Assembly: GCA_035711865.1 (NCBI GenBank)
Contig: DASTBT010000004.1
Location: forward strand, 9,897 to 73,896
Direction: 5' to 3'
Source of the DNA: JAOUEA01 sp035711865
GTDB taxonomy: Bacteria; Actinomycetota; UBA4738; HRBIN12
DNA length: 64,000 bases
The notes under the pieces are model-generated. The model saw nothing but the letters and a program-made list of their open reading frames with translations. It ran no database searches and was not told the origin of the DNA. The translations under genes and the position numbers were made by a program. Shown here in pieces: positions 50,351 to 59,602 of this stretch (position 1 is the first letter of the stretch; each line of letters begins with the position of its first letter).

Positions 50351-51195
50351 GCGAGGCGGCGCGGCTCGCCGAGGCGTGGGCCACGGACCTGGCCTCGTGG
50401 GCCATCCCCCGGCCGATCCTCGATGCGGCACCGGAGTCGCCGTTCGGCTTCCCGGCGGAGCCGTTCGTGCGCAGGGGCCAACGGACGGTCGGGCGGGCAG
50501 CGCACGAGGAGCCGACCCCGACGACCCGGCGAGCGTTGGAGGCTCTAGGCGACGGCGGCAGGGTGTTGGACATCGGCGTGGGCGGCGGCGGCACCAGCTT
50601 GCCCTTGGCCGAGCGATGCACGCGGCTCGTGGCGGTCGACGGTCAGACCGACATGCTCGAGGCGGTCGTCCGCCGCGGCGCCGAGCGAGGCATACCGGTC
50701 ACGACCGTGCTCGGCCGTTGGCCGGACGTGGCACCGGAGACACCCGAGGTCGACGTCGCCGTCTGCGGTCACGTCGCGTACAACGCCCCGGACCTCGCCG
50801 CGTTCCTCACCGCGATGTCGTCGCACGCCCGACGGCGCGCCGTGCTCGAGCTCACCGATCGTCACCCGCTCTCGTGGATGAACGACCTCTGGCTGCGGTT
50901 CCACGGGGTGACACGCCCGGACCGTCCGACCGCGGACGACGCCCACACGCTGAGCACGGCCCTGGGTTTCCCATCACACCGCGAAGACCGAACGGATCCG
51001 CATGAGGCCGCGGGTGGCGGGTTCGAGCGACGCGAAGACGCCGTCGCGCTGGTCAGGCGCAGGCTGTGCCTGACACCCGACCGAGACGACGAGATCGCCG
51101 ACGCGCTCGGGGCGAGGCTCCGCCAGCACGACGGGCTCTGGAGCTCCGGACCGAGCGCACAGCCGGTCGTCACGCTGTGGTGGGACACCCTTTGA
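50347..51195 (+). CDS. SAM-dependent class I methyltransferase
   Basis: This 282-residue protein has motif I VLDIGVGGGGTSL and motif II LVAVDGQTDML, followed by VDVAVCGHVAYNAPDL and VLELTDRHPLSWMN. It belongs to the broad Rossmann methyltransferases. The substrate is unknown, and the tight coupling to a CoA-transferase gives no clear hint. The start is GTG at 50347. Confidence 0.82.
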   Translation: MSEAARLAEAWATDLASWAIPRPILDAAPESPFGFPAEPFVRRGQRTVGRAAHEEPTPTTRRALEALGDGGRVLDIGVGGGGTSLPLAERCTRLVAVDGQTDMLEAVVRRGAERGIPVTTVLGRWPDVAPETPEVDVAVCGHVAYNAPDLAAFLTAMSSHARRRAVLELTDRHPLSWMNDLWLRFHGVTRPDRPTADDAHTLSTALGFPSHREDRTDPHEAAGGGFERREDAVALVRRRLCLTPDRDDEIADALGARLRQHDGLWSSGPSAQPVVTLWWDTL

Positions 51196-51199
51196 CGGG

Positions 51200-51790
51200 C
51201 TAGTCGGTTTGCCGGGTCAACACGACGGTCCCGGCCGATCCGAACGTGCCTTGTCCGCCGTCGGGGAACTCGACGTCGAAGGTGGCGGTCGCGCCGTCTC
51301 GCGCGGGCAGCCGCAGCCTCAGCCTCGGGATCGTGTCGAGGAATCCGCTCAGCTCCTGCGCCCCCGCGGGGTCGCGGCTCGTCTCCTCGAGGCGGAACCG
51401 AAGCTCACCTCCACGGGTAGCCCCGATCGCCCGAAGTTCGACGCGTTCGGCCTGCACCTGTGCCGTGGGCTCGTCACACTGCAGCTCGCCCCGCAACGTC
51501 GCCGCCCCGGCGCCGTCGATCGGCCCGTCGGTCGCCGGGATGCCCACGTCGATGCGCCAGCTCGCCGCGCACCGTCCGCCGACGAACAGGTCGTGCGACG
51601 TACGAGCGTCGATGCGGACGAGCCACGAACCACCCGGATCCGGCTCGGGTGTGCTCCCGCCGCCGCCCGATCGCACGCCGGGATCGTCGACCCCCGGAGG
51701 GAACGGGTTCGTGTTGGCGGCGACGACGGCGCCCACGGCCGCGCACAACGCGAACACGAGCACCCACACCGTGACCTTCACGAACCGCAC
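51200..51790 (-). CDS. Membrane-anchored extracytoplasmic protein of unknown function
   Basis: The product has 196 residues: one N-terminal helix (about 5-24), a Gly/Pro/Ser-rich linker (about 28-52) and a beta-rich extracytoplasmic domain with two Cys (CAAS at about 73 and QCDEP at about 105) that could form a disulfide. No family motif is recognised. It is convergent with the methyltransferase and lies on the same strand as the VWA/MoxR genes, immediately downstream of them. Confidence 0.62.
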   Translation of the reverse strand: MRFVKVTVWVLVFALCAAVGAVVAANTNPFPPGVDDPGVRSGGGGSTPEPDPGGSWLVRIDARTSHDLFVGGRCAASWRIDVGIPATDGPIDGAGAATLRGELQCDEPTAQVQAERVELRAIGATRGGELRFRLEETSRDPAGAQELSGFLDTIPRLRLRLPARDGATATFDVEFPDGGQGTFGSAGTVVLTRQTD

Positions 51791-51829
51791 GGGATCGACC
51801 CTATCGCGAGGGAGCGAGGTTCCTGCGAG

Positions 51830-53770
51830 CTACCGCGAGCGGCGAGCCACGTAGTCGCGCAGCACGAACTCGCCCACTCGCTCGTCGTCCATCAGGAAGA
51901 CCCGCCCCTTCGTGAGGCGGGCGAGCCGCTCCATGAACCGGGCCAGGCCCTCGGATTCCTCGAGCATGAAGATGTTCAGGCGCACGTCGGCCTTCGCCAG
52001 GCGCAACGCCTCGGCGAGCGTGAGCTCGATCGTCTCGGGGATCGGCGGCCACGAGAAGAAGGCCTGCTCGCCCTCGAGGTGCGCGGTCGGCTCGCCGTCG
52101 GTGACCATGATCACCTGGCGCGTCGCGCGCGGGTGTTGCGAGAGCAGCCGCCCCGCGAGCATGAAGGCGTGCTGCATGTTCGTGCCGTACACCCGTTCGA
52201 ACCCGGGCGCCGTGAGGTCCTCGGGCCGCAGCCGTCGCGCGTAGTCGCTGAATCCGACCAGGTAGAGGGTGTCGTGCGGGTAGCGGCCCTCGATCAGGGC
52301 GTGCAGGGCGAGCGCCATCTTCTTCGCATGGATGAAGTGGCCACGCAGCGGCATCGAGAACGACAGGTCGAGCAGCAGGGCGGTGGCGGTCTCGGTGCGT
52401 TGTTCGGCTTCGGCGATCTCGAAGTCGTCGGGGCGAAGCCGTATCGGCTCACCGGGCTCTGTCCGCGAGACGGCGTTGAACACCGTGCGCTGCACCGCGA
52501 GACGGCCGTGATCGCCGAACTCCCACGGGCGCGTGGCTCCCGTGGGTTCGGCGAGACCCCCGGCGTCACGAGCCTCATGGCTTCCCTCTCGATCTCGCTG
52601 CAGGGCCTCGAAGATCCGCGTGAGGGCACGCTCTCCCAGCTGGCGAGCGCCGCGCGGGGTGACCTCCAGATGGCCGTGGCGGCGCTGTACGAGTCCCGCC
52701 TCCTCGAGCATCCGCTCGATCTCCTTGAGACGGCGCAGGTCGTGCGCCGCCGTGTCGCCGAGGGTTCGCCGGACGGCATCCTCGTCGACGTCGTCGAGCG
52801 AAGCGCCCGCGTAGTCGCCTCGCATCGCGCGGTCGAGATCTTCGTAGTCGTGCAGGCGCTCCATCGCGTCGACGGCGCCCGACATCGGCATGGCCTGCCC
52901 CTCGCCGAACCCCTGTTCGTACCCCTCGCCCCATGCCATACCGGGGAACGCCTCACGAAGGTTCGCGCCCAACCGGTCGACCTCGAACGCGAGGTCCATG
53001 TCCTGCATCACCTGCTCGGCGAGGCGAGCGAGCTCGTCGCGTTGCTCGGGCGAGAGCGATGCCATCAGGGCGCTCATCGCCGCCATGCGGCGCGCCATGT
53101 TCTCGAGCAACTCGTCGAGCGTCTTCGGATCGTCGGGGAACAGGTCGCCGTGGCGAGCCATGAAGTCCTCGAACGCCGGCTGCGTGTCCTTCCCCCGCTC
53201 GCGCATCTCGATCAGGCCGTTGAGCTCGGCGAGCATGTCCTTGAATCGAGCCAGATCCTCGGGCGTCATGTTCCGCATGCCCTCGGCCATCTGCCGGAAG
53301 TAGGAACCCATCACCTGCTCGCGGATGTGCTCCTGCAGCTCGTCGAACATGCGCTGGGCGGTCGGATCGACGAACCGATACTCCCGCAGCTCGCCGATCT
53401 GACCGGGCGCGTCGGGTGGCAACGCGTCGAGGAACCCTTCGCGCATGCGCGCGTCGTCGTCGTCGCGGAAGCTGAGCTCGGTTCGCTCGCGTTCGAGGAT
53501 CTCCTCGAGGCGCTCCCGGACGTCCTCGAGCGGCCCCGTCAGGTCGAGCAGCTGCTCCTCGCGCTCGCGCTGCTGCCGCAGACGTTGCCGCAGCGCGTCC
53601 ATGCCGGAGAACCGGCCCTGCATGCCGCGGCGAAGCAGGCGCTGCAGCGCGTGGTCGGCCCCGGCGCCCATCAGGATCTCGTCGGCCAGCTCGTCGAGCA
53701 CGTCTGCCGCCGGCACGTCGGATCCGAACGGGTTCTGGGTGCCGTCCCACCGCGAGTAGCGGAAGCGCAT
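51830..53770 (-). CDS. VWA-domain protein partner of MoxR ATPase
   Basis: The product has 646 residues. A long helical N-terminal half with several acidic coiled-coil stretches (about 25-260) is followed by a C-terminal von Willebrand A domain. Its MIDAS residues are visible: D468-x-S470-x-S472 (DLSFS), a Thr in YGTNMQHAF and VTDGEPT. VWA proteins of this kind pair with MoxR-type AAA+ ATPases to remodel or insert metal into target proteins; the partner is two genes upstream on the same strand. The large open frame on the opposite strand (51209-54433) is an artefact of GC-rich codon use. Confidence 0.86.
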   Translation of the reverse strand: MRFRYSRWDGTQNPFGSDVPAADVLDELADEILMGAGADHALQRLLRRGMQGRFSGMDALRQRLRQQREREEQLLDLTGPLEDVRERLEEILERERTELSFRDDDDARMREGFLDALPPDAPGQIGELREYRFVDPTAQRMFDELQEHIREQVMGSYFRQMAEGMRNMTPEDLARFKDMLAELNGLIEMRERGKDTQPAFEDFMARHGDLFPDDPKTLDELLENMARRMAAMSALMASLSPEQRDELARLAEQVMQDMDLAFEVDRLGANLREAFPGMAWGEGYEQGFGEGQAMPMSGAVDAMERLHDYEDLDRAMRGDYAGASLDDVDEDAVRRTLGDTAAHDLRRLKEIERMLEEAGLVQRRHGHLEVTPRGARQLGERALTRIFEALQRDREGSHEARDAGGLAEPTGATRPWEFGDHGRLAVQRTVFNAVSRTEPGEPIRLRPDDFEIAEAEQRTETATALLLDLSFSMPLRGHFIHAKKMALALHALIEGRYPHDTLYLVGFSDYARRLRPEDLTAPGFERVYGTNMQHAFMLAGRLLSQHPRATRQVIMVTDGEPTAHLEGEQAFFSWPPIPETIELTLAEALRLAKADVRLNIFMLEESEGLARFMERLARLTKGRVFLMDDERVGEFVLRDYVARRSR

Positions 53771-53809
53771 GCGTTCAGCGTACGCGCGCTCGCGCGGAAG
53801 GCCGTCGAC

Positions 53810-54199
53810 TCAGCCGATGCCGAGCCCGGTCATCAGGCCTCGGAGGGTCAACCCGAAGCAGATGAACGCGGCGAACGCGAACGGCAACCACGGCTGGATC
53901 GGTTTGGCGCCGGGCTGGGTCTTCTGCAGGTCCCGCGCGAGCGTGTGCGCGATGATCAGGATCACGATCGGTCCGAACCCATAGACGTAGTGGAGCCACT
54001 CGGTCGGCCTGCGCCCGAGCAGCAGCAGCACGATGCCGATCAGCGCCTGCAGTCCGGCCGCGACCTGGGCGACCGAGAGCCATCTCCAGTACAGCTCGCC
54101 CGGGCCGCGCCGCGCGACCCAGGCTCCCAGCGGCCAGAGCCACCCGATCGCGAACAGCGCCACCACCGCGAACCCGACCCAGGTGTGGACCTCCGTCAT
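53810..54199 (-). CDS. Four-helix membrane protein of unknown function
   Basis: The product has 129 residues with hydrophobic segments at about 5-24, 42-62, 70-87 and 104-124, and WLHYVYGFGPIVILIIAH in the third. It is placed between the VWA and MoxR genes on the same strand, so it may be a membrane target or anchor for that chaperone pair. No family was recognised. The ATG at 54199 starts at a natural N-terminus before the first helix. Confidence 0.7.
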   Translation of the reverse strand: MTEVHTWVGFAVVALFAIGWLWPLGAWVARRGPGELYWRWLSVAQVAAGLQALIGIVLLLLGRRPTEWLHYVYGFGPIVILIIAHTLARDLQKTQPGAKPIQPWLPFAFAAFICFGLTLRGLMTGLGIG

Positions 54200-54227
54200 C
54201 GCGCCCGGATACTACGCGGCGCCCTGC

Positions 54228-55637
54228 TCAGGCGGCCTCGGGACCCGAATACCGCGCGTTGCGGTCGCCGCCGTCCTTGTTCAGTCGGCGGGACAGGTGC
54301 AGGCCCTCGAGCGCGAACTCGAGCGCGCTCGCCGCGACGCCCGGGCTCTCCTCCTCGACGCCGAGACGATCGAGCAGCTTGGCGAGTCCGGGCAGGTCGC
54401 CGATCGCGCCGAGCAGGTCGCCGGCCGGTGTGAGCTCGCCGGTGTCGACCGCGAGGCCCTCGTCGAACCGCTCCAGCAACGGCGCGAAGTCATAGCCCGA
54501 CAGACGGCGCCGGAACACCTCGAGCTCGGCGGTGCGGACCGCGCGCAGCAGGATCTCGGGCTCGCGGCCTTCCTCGATCGTGTCGAACTCGACCCGCCCC
54601 TCCGAGCTCATCAGCACCGCGGGAAGGTCGACCACGCGGGGCACCGCTTCGGGCTCTCCGGTGCGCGCGGCTCGCCGGACCGCCGCGGCCTGCAGGGTCT
54701 CCAGGTTGCCGATCGAGTACCGCACGCTGATGCCGCTGCGATGGTTCACGTGCTGGGACCGGCGCAGCTCGGCGGTGAGCGCGGCTACGACTTCCTTCAT
54801 GAAGGTCGGCACGCGCACGGGCACGGCGCCGCTCGGCGACGTGGCCTCTTGATCCATGATGCGGATCTCTTCGCGGAGGGTCTCGGGGTAGTGAGTGCGG
54901 ACCTGCGTGCCGAAGCGGTCCTTCAGCGGGGAGACGATGCGACCGCGGTGCGTGTAGTCGTCCGGGTTCGCGGTCGCGACGAGCAACATGTCGAGCGGGA
55001 GCCTGATCCGGTACCCGCGGATCTGCACGTCGCGCTCCTCGAGGATGTTGAACAGCGAGACCTGGATGCGTTCGGGCAGGTCGGGGAGCTCGTTGATCGC
55101 GACGATGCCGCGATTCGTGCGCGGGATCAACCCGTAGTGGATCGTGCCCTCGTCGCCGAGGTAACGGCCCTCGGCCACCTTGATCGGGTCGACGTCGCCG
55201 ATCAGGTCGCCGACGCTCGTGTCGGGCGTCGCGAGCTTCTCCGCATACCGATCGTCGCGATGGATCCAGACGAGCGGGGTGTCTTCGCCGCGTTCCCCGA
55301 CGAGGGCGCGGCCGTGCGCGCTGATCGGCCGGAACGGGTGATCGTTCGTCTCCGTCCCCTCGATCGCCGGCGCAACCTCGTCGAGCAGCCCGACCAGCGC
55401 ACGCACGAGGCGCGTCTTCGCCTGGCCACGTTCGCCCAGCAGGATCAGATCGTGGCCGGCGAGGATGCCGCGCTCGAGCGCCGGCAGCACGGAATCGTCG
55501 AAGCCGACGAGCCCGCGGAACATGTCCTCACCGGCGGCGAGCTTCTCGAGCAGGTTCTCGCGGAGCTCCTGTTTCACCGTGCGATCGAGGAAGCCGGACG
55601 CTCGCAGCGCGCCGAGGGTCATCGGGAGATCGGACAT
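54228..55637 (-). CDS. MoxR/magnesium-chelatase-type AAA+ ATPase
   Basis: This 469-residue AAA+ protein has a P-loop GERGQAKT (68-75), Walker B-like GIVAINELPDL, sensor 1 LLVATANPDD, an Arg finger region LKDRFG, and a C-terminal helical domain. Its length and insert (DTSVGDLIGDVDPIKVAEG) match the ChlI-like actinobacterial group that pairs with CoxE-type VWA proteins. It acts as the motor of that chaperone pair. The ATG at 55637 was chosen; the frame continuing to 56141 is antisense-frame shadow of the ankyrin gene. Confidence 0.87.
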   Translation of the reverse strand: MSDLPMTLGALRASGFLDRTVKQELRENLLEKLAAGEDMFRGLVGFDDSVLPALERGILAGHDLILLGERGQAKTRLVRALVGLLDEVAPAIEGTETNDHPFRPISAHGRALVGERGEDTPLVWIHRDDRYAEKLATPDTSVGDLIGDVDPIKVAEGRYLGDEGTIHYGLIPRTNRGIVAINELPDLPERIQVSLFNILEERDVQIRGYRIRLPLDMLLVATANPDDYTHRGRIVSPLKDRFGTQVRTHYPETLREEIRIMDQEATSPSGAVPVRVPTFMKEVVAALTAELRRSQHVNHRSGISVRYSIGNLETLQAAAVRRAARTGEPEAVPRVVDLPAVLMSSEGRVEFDTIEEGREPEILLRAVRTAELEVFRRRLSGYDFAPLLERFDEGLAVDTGELTPAGDLLGAIGDLPGLAKLLDRLGVEEESPGVAASALEFALEGLHLSRRLNKDGGDRNARYSGPEAA

Positions 55638-55683
55638 CACGACCAGCGTAGCTCCAACCAGCGATACGGCCGGCGCCGGGCGA

Positions 55684-56094
55684 TCAGCGCGTGCCGCGAG
55701 CCGCCATGTCGCCGCCGCCGAGCGCCTTCGCGAGCTGCAGGGGCGTGCGACCGTCGTGGTTCTCGTGGTTGGGGTCGGCTCCGTGTCCGAGCAGGAGCTG
55801 CACGATCGCTCCTTCGCCTCGGGTGCGCAGCGTCGCGCACCACAGCGGCGTGTTGCCGTCCACGTCCTCGTCATCGACCGGCGCGCCGTTCGCCAGCAGC
55901 AGCTCGGCCACGGCCACGGAGCACCCCTGGGCAGCGTAGTGAAGGGGTGTCTGGCCGTCGTGGTCGTCGATACGGACGTCGCTGCCCGTATCGACCAGCT
56001 CCCGTGCGCGATGGAGGTCACCGAACAGCGACGCGTAGTGCAACGGCACTCGGCCCGACACGTCTGCGGGCGGCCGATCGTCAACCAGAGCCAT
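55684..56094 (-). CDS. Ankyrin-repeat protein
   Basis: This 136-residue protein is built of about four ankyrin repeats: RVPLHYASLFGDLHRARELVD, GQTPLHYAAQGCSVAVAELLL (each split here), GNTPLWCATLRTRGEG, and GRTPLQLAKALGGGD. It has no signal or membrane segment, so it is a cytoplasmic binding protein whose partner is unknown. The ATG at 56094 was chosen; a longer frame would run back over the start of the divergent helicase gene. It lies just upstream of the MoxR gene on the same strand. Confidence 0.85.
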   Translation of the reverse strand: MALVDDRPPADVSGRVPLHYASLFGDLHRARELVDTGSDVRIDDHDGQTPLHYAAQGCSVAVAELLLANGAPVDDEDVDGNTPLWCATLRTRGEGAIVQLLLGHGADPNHENHDGRTPLQLAKALGGGDMAARGTR

Positions 56095-56176
56095 AGGGTC
56101 CGTATCGGCGGCGCGGCCTCCGCGCTGAAATGCATCCTCACCCGATCTGTCCCACGCCGCTGGTAGCGTCGCCTGC

Positions 56177-58123
56177 ATGGCAGGAGGGGACGTCCCGCTC
56201 GCCGGGCTGAACCACGCCCAGCGGCAGGCAGCGGAAGCCGTCCGTGGTCCGGTCGCGATCCTCGCGGGCGCAGGCACCGGCAAGACCACCACGATCACGA
56301 ACCGCATCGCCCATCAGGTGCAGGTAGGGGCCTTCGAGGCGTCGAAGGTGCTCGCGGTCACGTTCACCGAGAAGGCGGCGGGCGAGCTGAAGCGACGGCT
56401 CGCTCGACTCGGCGTCGAGGGTGTCGAGGCGCGCACGTTCCACGCGTCGGCCCTGCGGCAGCTCGGCACGCTCTGGCCCAGGTACACGGGGCGCGAACTT
56501 CCCGAGGTGCTCAACGCCAAGGCGCAGATCCTGAACCCGATCGCGAACGGGCTTCCCGGCGCGTACCGATTCCTGCCTCGACGCGAGCTGGCCGGCGAGA
56601 TCGAGTGGGCGAAGAATCGCCTCGTGGACCCCGCGGGCTACCTCGAGGCGATCGAGGCGGCAGGCCGCACTCCCCCGCTTCCCCCCGACCTGATGCAGCG
56701 CTCGTTCATGGCCTACGAGCGAACGAAAGGCGACCGCCGCATGGACTTCGAGGACATGCTGCTGATGCTGGTGCGCCTGTTTCGCGACGAACCCGAAGCC
56801 GCGCGGCTCGTGCACGATCGGTTCCACGCGTTCACGGTCGACGAGTACCAGGACGTGAATCCGTTGCAGCAGGCCTTGCTCGACCGGTGGCTCGGGGGAC
56901 GCGACGAGCTCTGCGTCGTCGGCGACGACTACCAGACGATCTACACGTTCACGGGTGCCTCCCCCGAGCACCTGCTGACGTTCTCCGACCGGTACCCTCA
57001 CGCGACCGTCGTCCGTCTCGAGGAGAACTACCGCTCCTCGCCGCAGGTGCTCACGGTCGCGAACGCGCTCGCCCGCTCCCTGGGTGGGTTCGACAAGACG
57101 CTCCGCGCGACCCGAGGCGACGGTCCGAACCCGACCGCGCGCGCCCTGTCCGACGCCGACGCCGAGGTCGCGTTCGTCGTCGACGAGACGCGCCGCCTGC
57201 ACGACGCCGGCGTGTCGTGGGAGCAGATCGCCGTGCTCTACCGCATCAACGCCCGATCCGAGGCATACGAGGAAGCCTTCGCCGCAGCGGGTGTGCCGTA
57301 CCAGGTGCGAGACGGGTCCTTCCTGCGCCGGCCCGGCCCGCGCGGCGTGATCGCGCGGATGCGCCGGGCCGAGGACGGCGAGCACGACGTCGCCGGGGTG
57401 GTCGAGGCGATCACCGATCGGATCGGGTTCATGCTCGGCGGCCTCGGCGACGACGTCGGTGACGAGGAGGCCACACGCCAGGCCGACCTCGGGCGCCTGC
57501 GCGCGCTCGCGGCCGAATACGCCGACGCGGCCGGGCTCGATGCGACCATCGCCGGGTTCCTGATGGAGCTCGAGCAACGGTTCGCGGCCGAGCGCGAAGG
57601 GCGCGGCGTGCAGCTCATGACGTTCCACCGAGCGAAGGGGCTCGAGTTCGACGCGGTGTTCCTGCCCAGGCTGCTCGACGGGGAGCTTCCCTACCGGGCG
57701 CGCAGGTCCGAGGCCGACCCCGACGAGGAGCGGCGCCTGCTGTACGTGGGCATCACGCGTGCACGCGAGCACCTGTTCCTGTCGTGGCCGCGCGAACCGC
57801 GCACGGCGCCGAGCCTGTTTCTCCGCGAGATCGGTGTGGTGAAGACCGAGTCGAGGCGGGCACCTGCCGCACGGTCGAAGCGCGCGCCTATCGCGGCCGC
57901 GGGTGGCGGCGAGCACCTGTTCGATCGCTTGAAGGAGTGGCGCCGGTCACGCGCTTCCACCGACGGCGTGCCCGCGTACGTGGTCTTCCACGACGCGACG
58001 CTCGCCGAGATCGCCGAGCGGAAGCCACGGGACTGGGCCGATCTGGCCGGCGTGCCGGGGGTCGGTCCGGCCAAGCTCGATCGCTACGCCGACGAAGTGC
58101 TCGCGATCGTGGCCGCCCACTAG
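56177..58123 (+). CDS. UvrD/Rep-family ATP-dependent DNA helicase with HRDC-like C-terminus
   Basis: This 648-residue superfamily 1 helicase has motif I GAGTGKTTT (31-39), Ia AVTFTEKAA, II TVDEYQDVN, III GDDYQTIYTFTGA, IV VRLEENYRS, V LMTFHRAKGLEFDAVF and VI LLYVGITRARE. The C-terminal domain (about 570-648, DGVPAYVVFHDATLAEIA ... LAGVPGVGPAKLDRY) is HRDC-like. This is the layout of mycobacterial UvrD2, but no Cys-rich zinc motif lies between the two parts. It acts in DNA repair or replication restart. It is divergent from the ankyrin gene. Confidence 0.9.
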   Translation: MAGGDVPLAGLNHAQRQAAEAVRGPVAILAGAGTGKTTTITNRIAHQVQVGAFEASKVLAVTFTEKAAGELKRRLARLGVEGVEARTFHASALRQLGTLWPRYTGRELPEVLNAKAQILNPIANGLPGAYRFLPRRELAGEIEWAKNRLVDPAGYLEAIEAAGRTPPLPPDLMQRSFMAYERTKGDRRMDFEDMLLMLVRLFRDEPEAARLVHDRFHAFTVDEYQDVNPLQQALLDRWLGGRDELCVVGDDYQTIYTFTGASPEHLLTFSDRYPHATVVRLEENYRSSPQVLTVANALARSLGGFDKTLRATRGDGPNPTARALSDADAEVAFVVDETRRLHDAGVSWEQIAVLYRINARSEAYEEAFAAAGVPYQVRDGSFLRRPGPRGVIARMRRAEDGEHDVAGVVEAITDRIGFMLGGLGDDVGDEEATRQADLGRLRALAAEYADAAGLDATIAGFLMELEQRFAAEREGRGVQLMTFHRAKGLEFDAVFLPRLLDGELPYRARRSEADPDEERRLLYVGITRAREHLFLSWPREPRTAPSLFLREIGVVKTESRRAPAARSKRAPIAAAGGGEHLFDRLKEWRRSRASTDGVPAYVVFHDATLAEIAERKPRDWADLAGVPGVGPAKLDRYADEVLAIVAAH

Positions 58124-58134
58124 TCTTAGCTGGA

Positions 58135-58881
58135 CTAGTTATCGAAGATGCGCGAGGCGAGCAAGGCGCCGGCCACGAGCGGCACCGCGACCGACAGCAG
58201 CCTGAGCGCCCCCTCGGGGGCGGCCCGCAACGAGCCCGCGTCGAGCGGCTCACGGGCTCCGTCGTCGAGCTCGAGCTCGCCGTGAACCCCCACGACGTGC
58301 CGCCGCAGCCGGCGCACCGGCGTCGACAGCACCCGCTGCGCCGCACTCATCACGGCGCACGCGGCGGCGGCGACGACCGCGGCCACGCTCAACGATCCGG
58401 TCTGAGCGAAGGAGGCGGTCAACACGGGGAATCCGCCCCAGGCGAGGGCGAACCACCGATCGGAATGGAACGCGCCCCCGAACAGCTCGAGGTTGTACGC
58501 CACGACCAGGAACACCCCAGCGCCGATGAACACCCCGATCCAGGGTGAAACCTTCACCATGCCGTCGATGCCGAGCGCGACCGCTCCCGCGAGCCCGGCG
58601 ACCGCGACACCCACGAGCACGCCGCCGGAGATGCGCGTGCCGAGCGGTCTGCCGTTCAGCTCGTCGAGCGCGTGCGCGGCGAGCCCCATCGCGAGGAAGA
58701 ACGCCAGCAGCGTTTCGCCGAGCCATCGCAGATTCACATCGGGGGCGAGCGACGCGCCGATCACGACGTACGAGAGGTGCCAGACCGTGTACGGCGGGTG
58801 GAGCAGGGTCCACCAGTCGCGCCACCCGCCGGGCGCGAGCGCGTAGAACGCCGGGCGTCCGGGGCCAGCCCCCTCAGCCAC
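58135..58881 (-). CDS. UbiA-like polytopic membrane protein
   Basis: The product has 248 residues and about seven or eight helices. A conserved-looking loop HALDELNGRPLGTRIS (about 70-85), after the second helix, occupies the place of the Asp-rich prenyl-diphosphate motif of UbiA prenyltransferases, but has only one Asp and one Glu. AYNLELFGGAFHSDRW follows later. It may be a UbiA relative with altered chemistry. The gene starts 8 nt inside the end of the methyltransferase gene, so the two are coupled. Confidence 0.62.
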   Translation of the reverse strand: MAEGAGPGRPAFYALAPGGWRDWWTLLHPPYTVWHLSYVVIGASLAPDVNLRWLGETLLAFFLAMGLAAHALDELNGRPLGTRISGGVLVGVAVAGLAGAVALGIDGMVKVSPWIGVFIGAGVFLVVAYNLELFGGAFHSDRWFALAWGGFPVLTASFAQTGSLSVAAVVAAAACAVMSAAQRVLSTPVRRLRRHVVGVHGELELDDGAREPLDAGSLRAAPEGALRLLSVAVPLVAGALLASRIFDN

Positions 58882-59599
58882 CGCGCCGCCCCTCCTTCAC
58901 GCCCCAGATCACGACGGCCGCCCCGAACGTGAGCTCACGAGATCGCACATGCCGGATCCCCGCTTCCTGCCACCACCGCACCTGCTCGGCGAGCGGCGCT
59001 CGCGCTTCGAGCCGGCTGATGCTCGGGCCGAGGAACACCCCGGTGCGACGCCACTGCGGCGAGACGAACGAGCCGAGCACCGGCAGCATGCCCCGCGTGT
59101 ACGCGTACCAGCCCGCCCGCACCAGCGGTTGCTGGGGCACGTGGAACTCGAGCGAGGCGATGGCCCCCCCGGGCCGCACCACCCGCGCCAGCTCACGCAG
59201 CGTCGCGGCCGGATCGTCGACGTAGCGCACGAGGTAGGTGAACGTGAGGGCGTCGAACGCACCGTCCGGGAACGGCAAGGCCTCGGCCCGGCCGAGCACC
59301 GGGTCGATCCGGTCGGCCAGGCCGGCTTCCTCATCGGCCGGCAACCCCGCTCGCAGCATGCTTTCGCTTGGGTCGAGCGAGACGACGTTGACGCGGAGCC
59401 TCGCCGCGAGCTCGCGGGAGACCAGCCCGGTGCCGGCGGCCACGTCGAGCACCAGCGACCCCGGCACCGCGCCGAGCTTGGCGACCATGAAGCGGCGCCA
59501 ACGGGGGTCCTGCCCGAACGACACGACGGACCCGGCCCAGGAATACTGCGGCGCGATGCCCGAGAACAGCTCCGGCGCGGCGTGGCGATCGGATGCCAC
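58874..59599 (-). CDS. UbiE/MenG-like class I methyltransferase
   Basis: The product has 241 residues: motif I VLDVAAGTGLVSREL, DPSESMLRAG, PFPDGAFDALTFTYLVRYVDDP and RVVRPGGAIASLEF. This is the pattern of quinone/menaquinone C-methyltransferases and their relatives. Coupling to a UbiA-like membrane protein fits a role in prenyl-quinone or lipid modification. The GTG start is 3 nt past the HAD phosphatase stop. Confidence 0.84.
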   Translation of the reverse strand: MASDRHAAPELFSGIAPQYSWAGSVVSFGQDPRWRRFMVAKLGAVPGSLVLDVAAGTGLVSRELAARLRVNVVSLDPSESMLRAGLPADEEAGLADRIDPVLGRAEALPFPDGAFDALTFTYLVRYVDDPAATLRELARVVRPGGAIASLEFHVPQQPLVRAGWYAYTRGMLPVLGSFVSPQWRRTGVFLGPSISRLEARAPLAEQVRWWQEAGIRHVRSRELTFGAAVVIWGVKEGRRGG

Positions 59600-59602
59600 G
59601 GA

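Noticed and set aside
51209..54433. Open frame of 1074 codons on the plus strand
   Set aside because: It lies antisense to the VWA gene and neighbours, is Arg/His/Glu-rich without any domain, and results from third-position GC bias.
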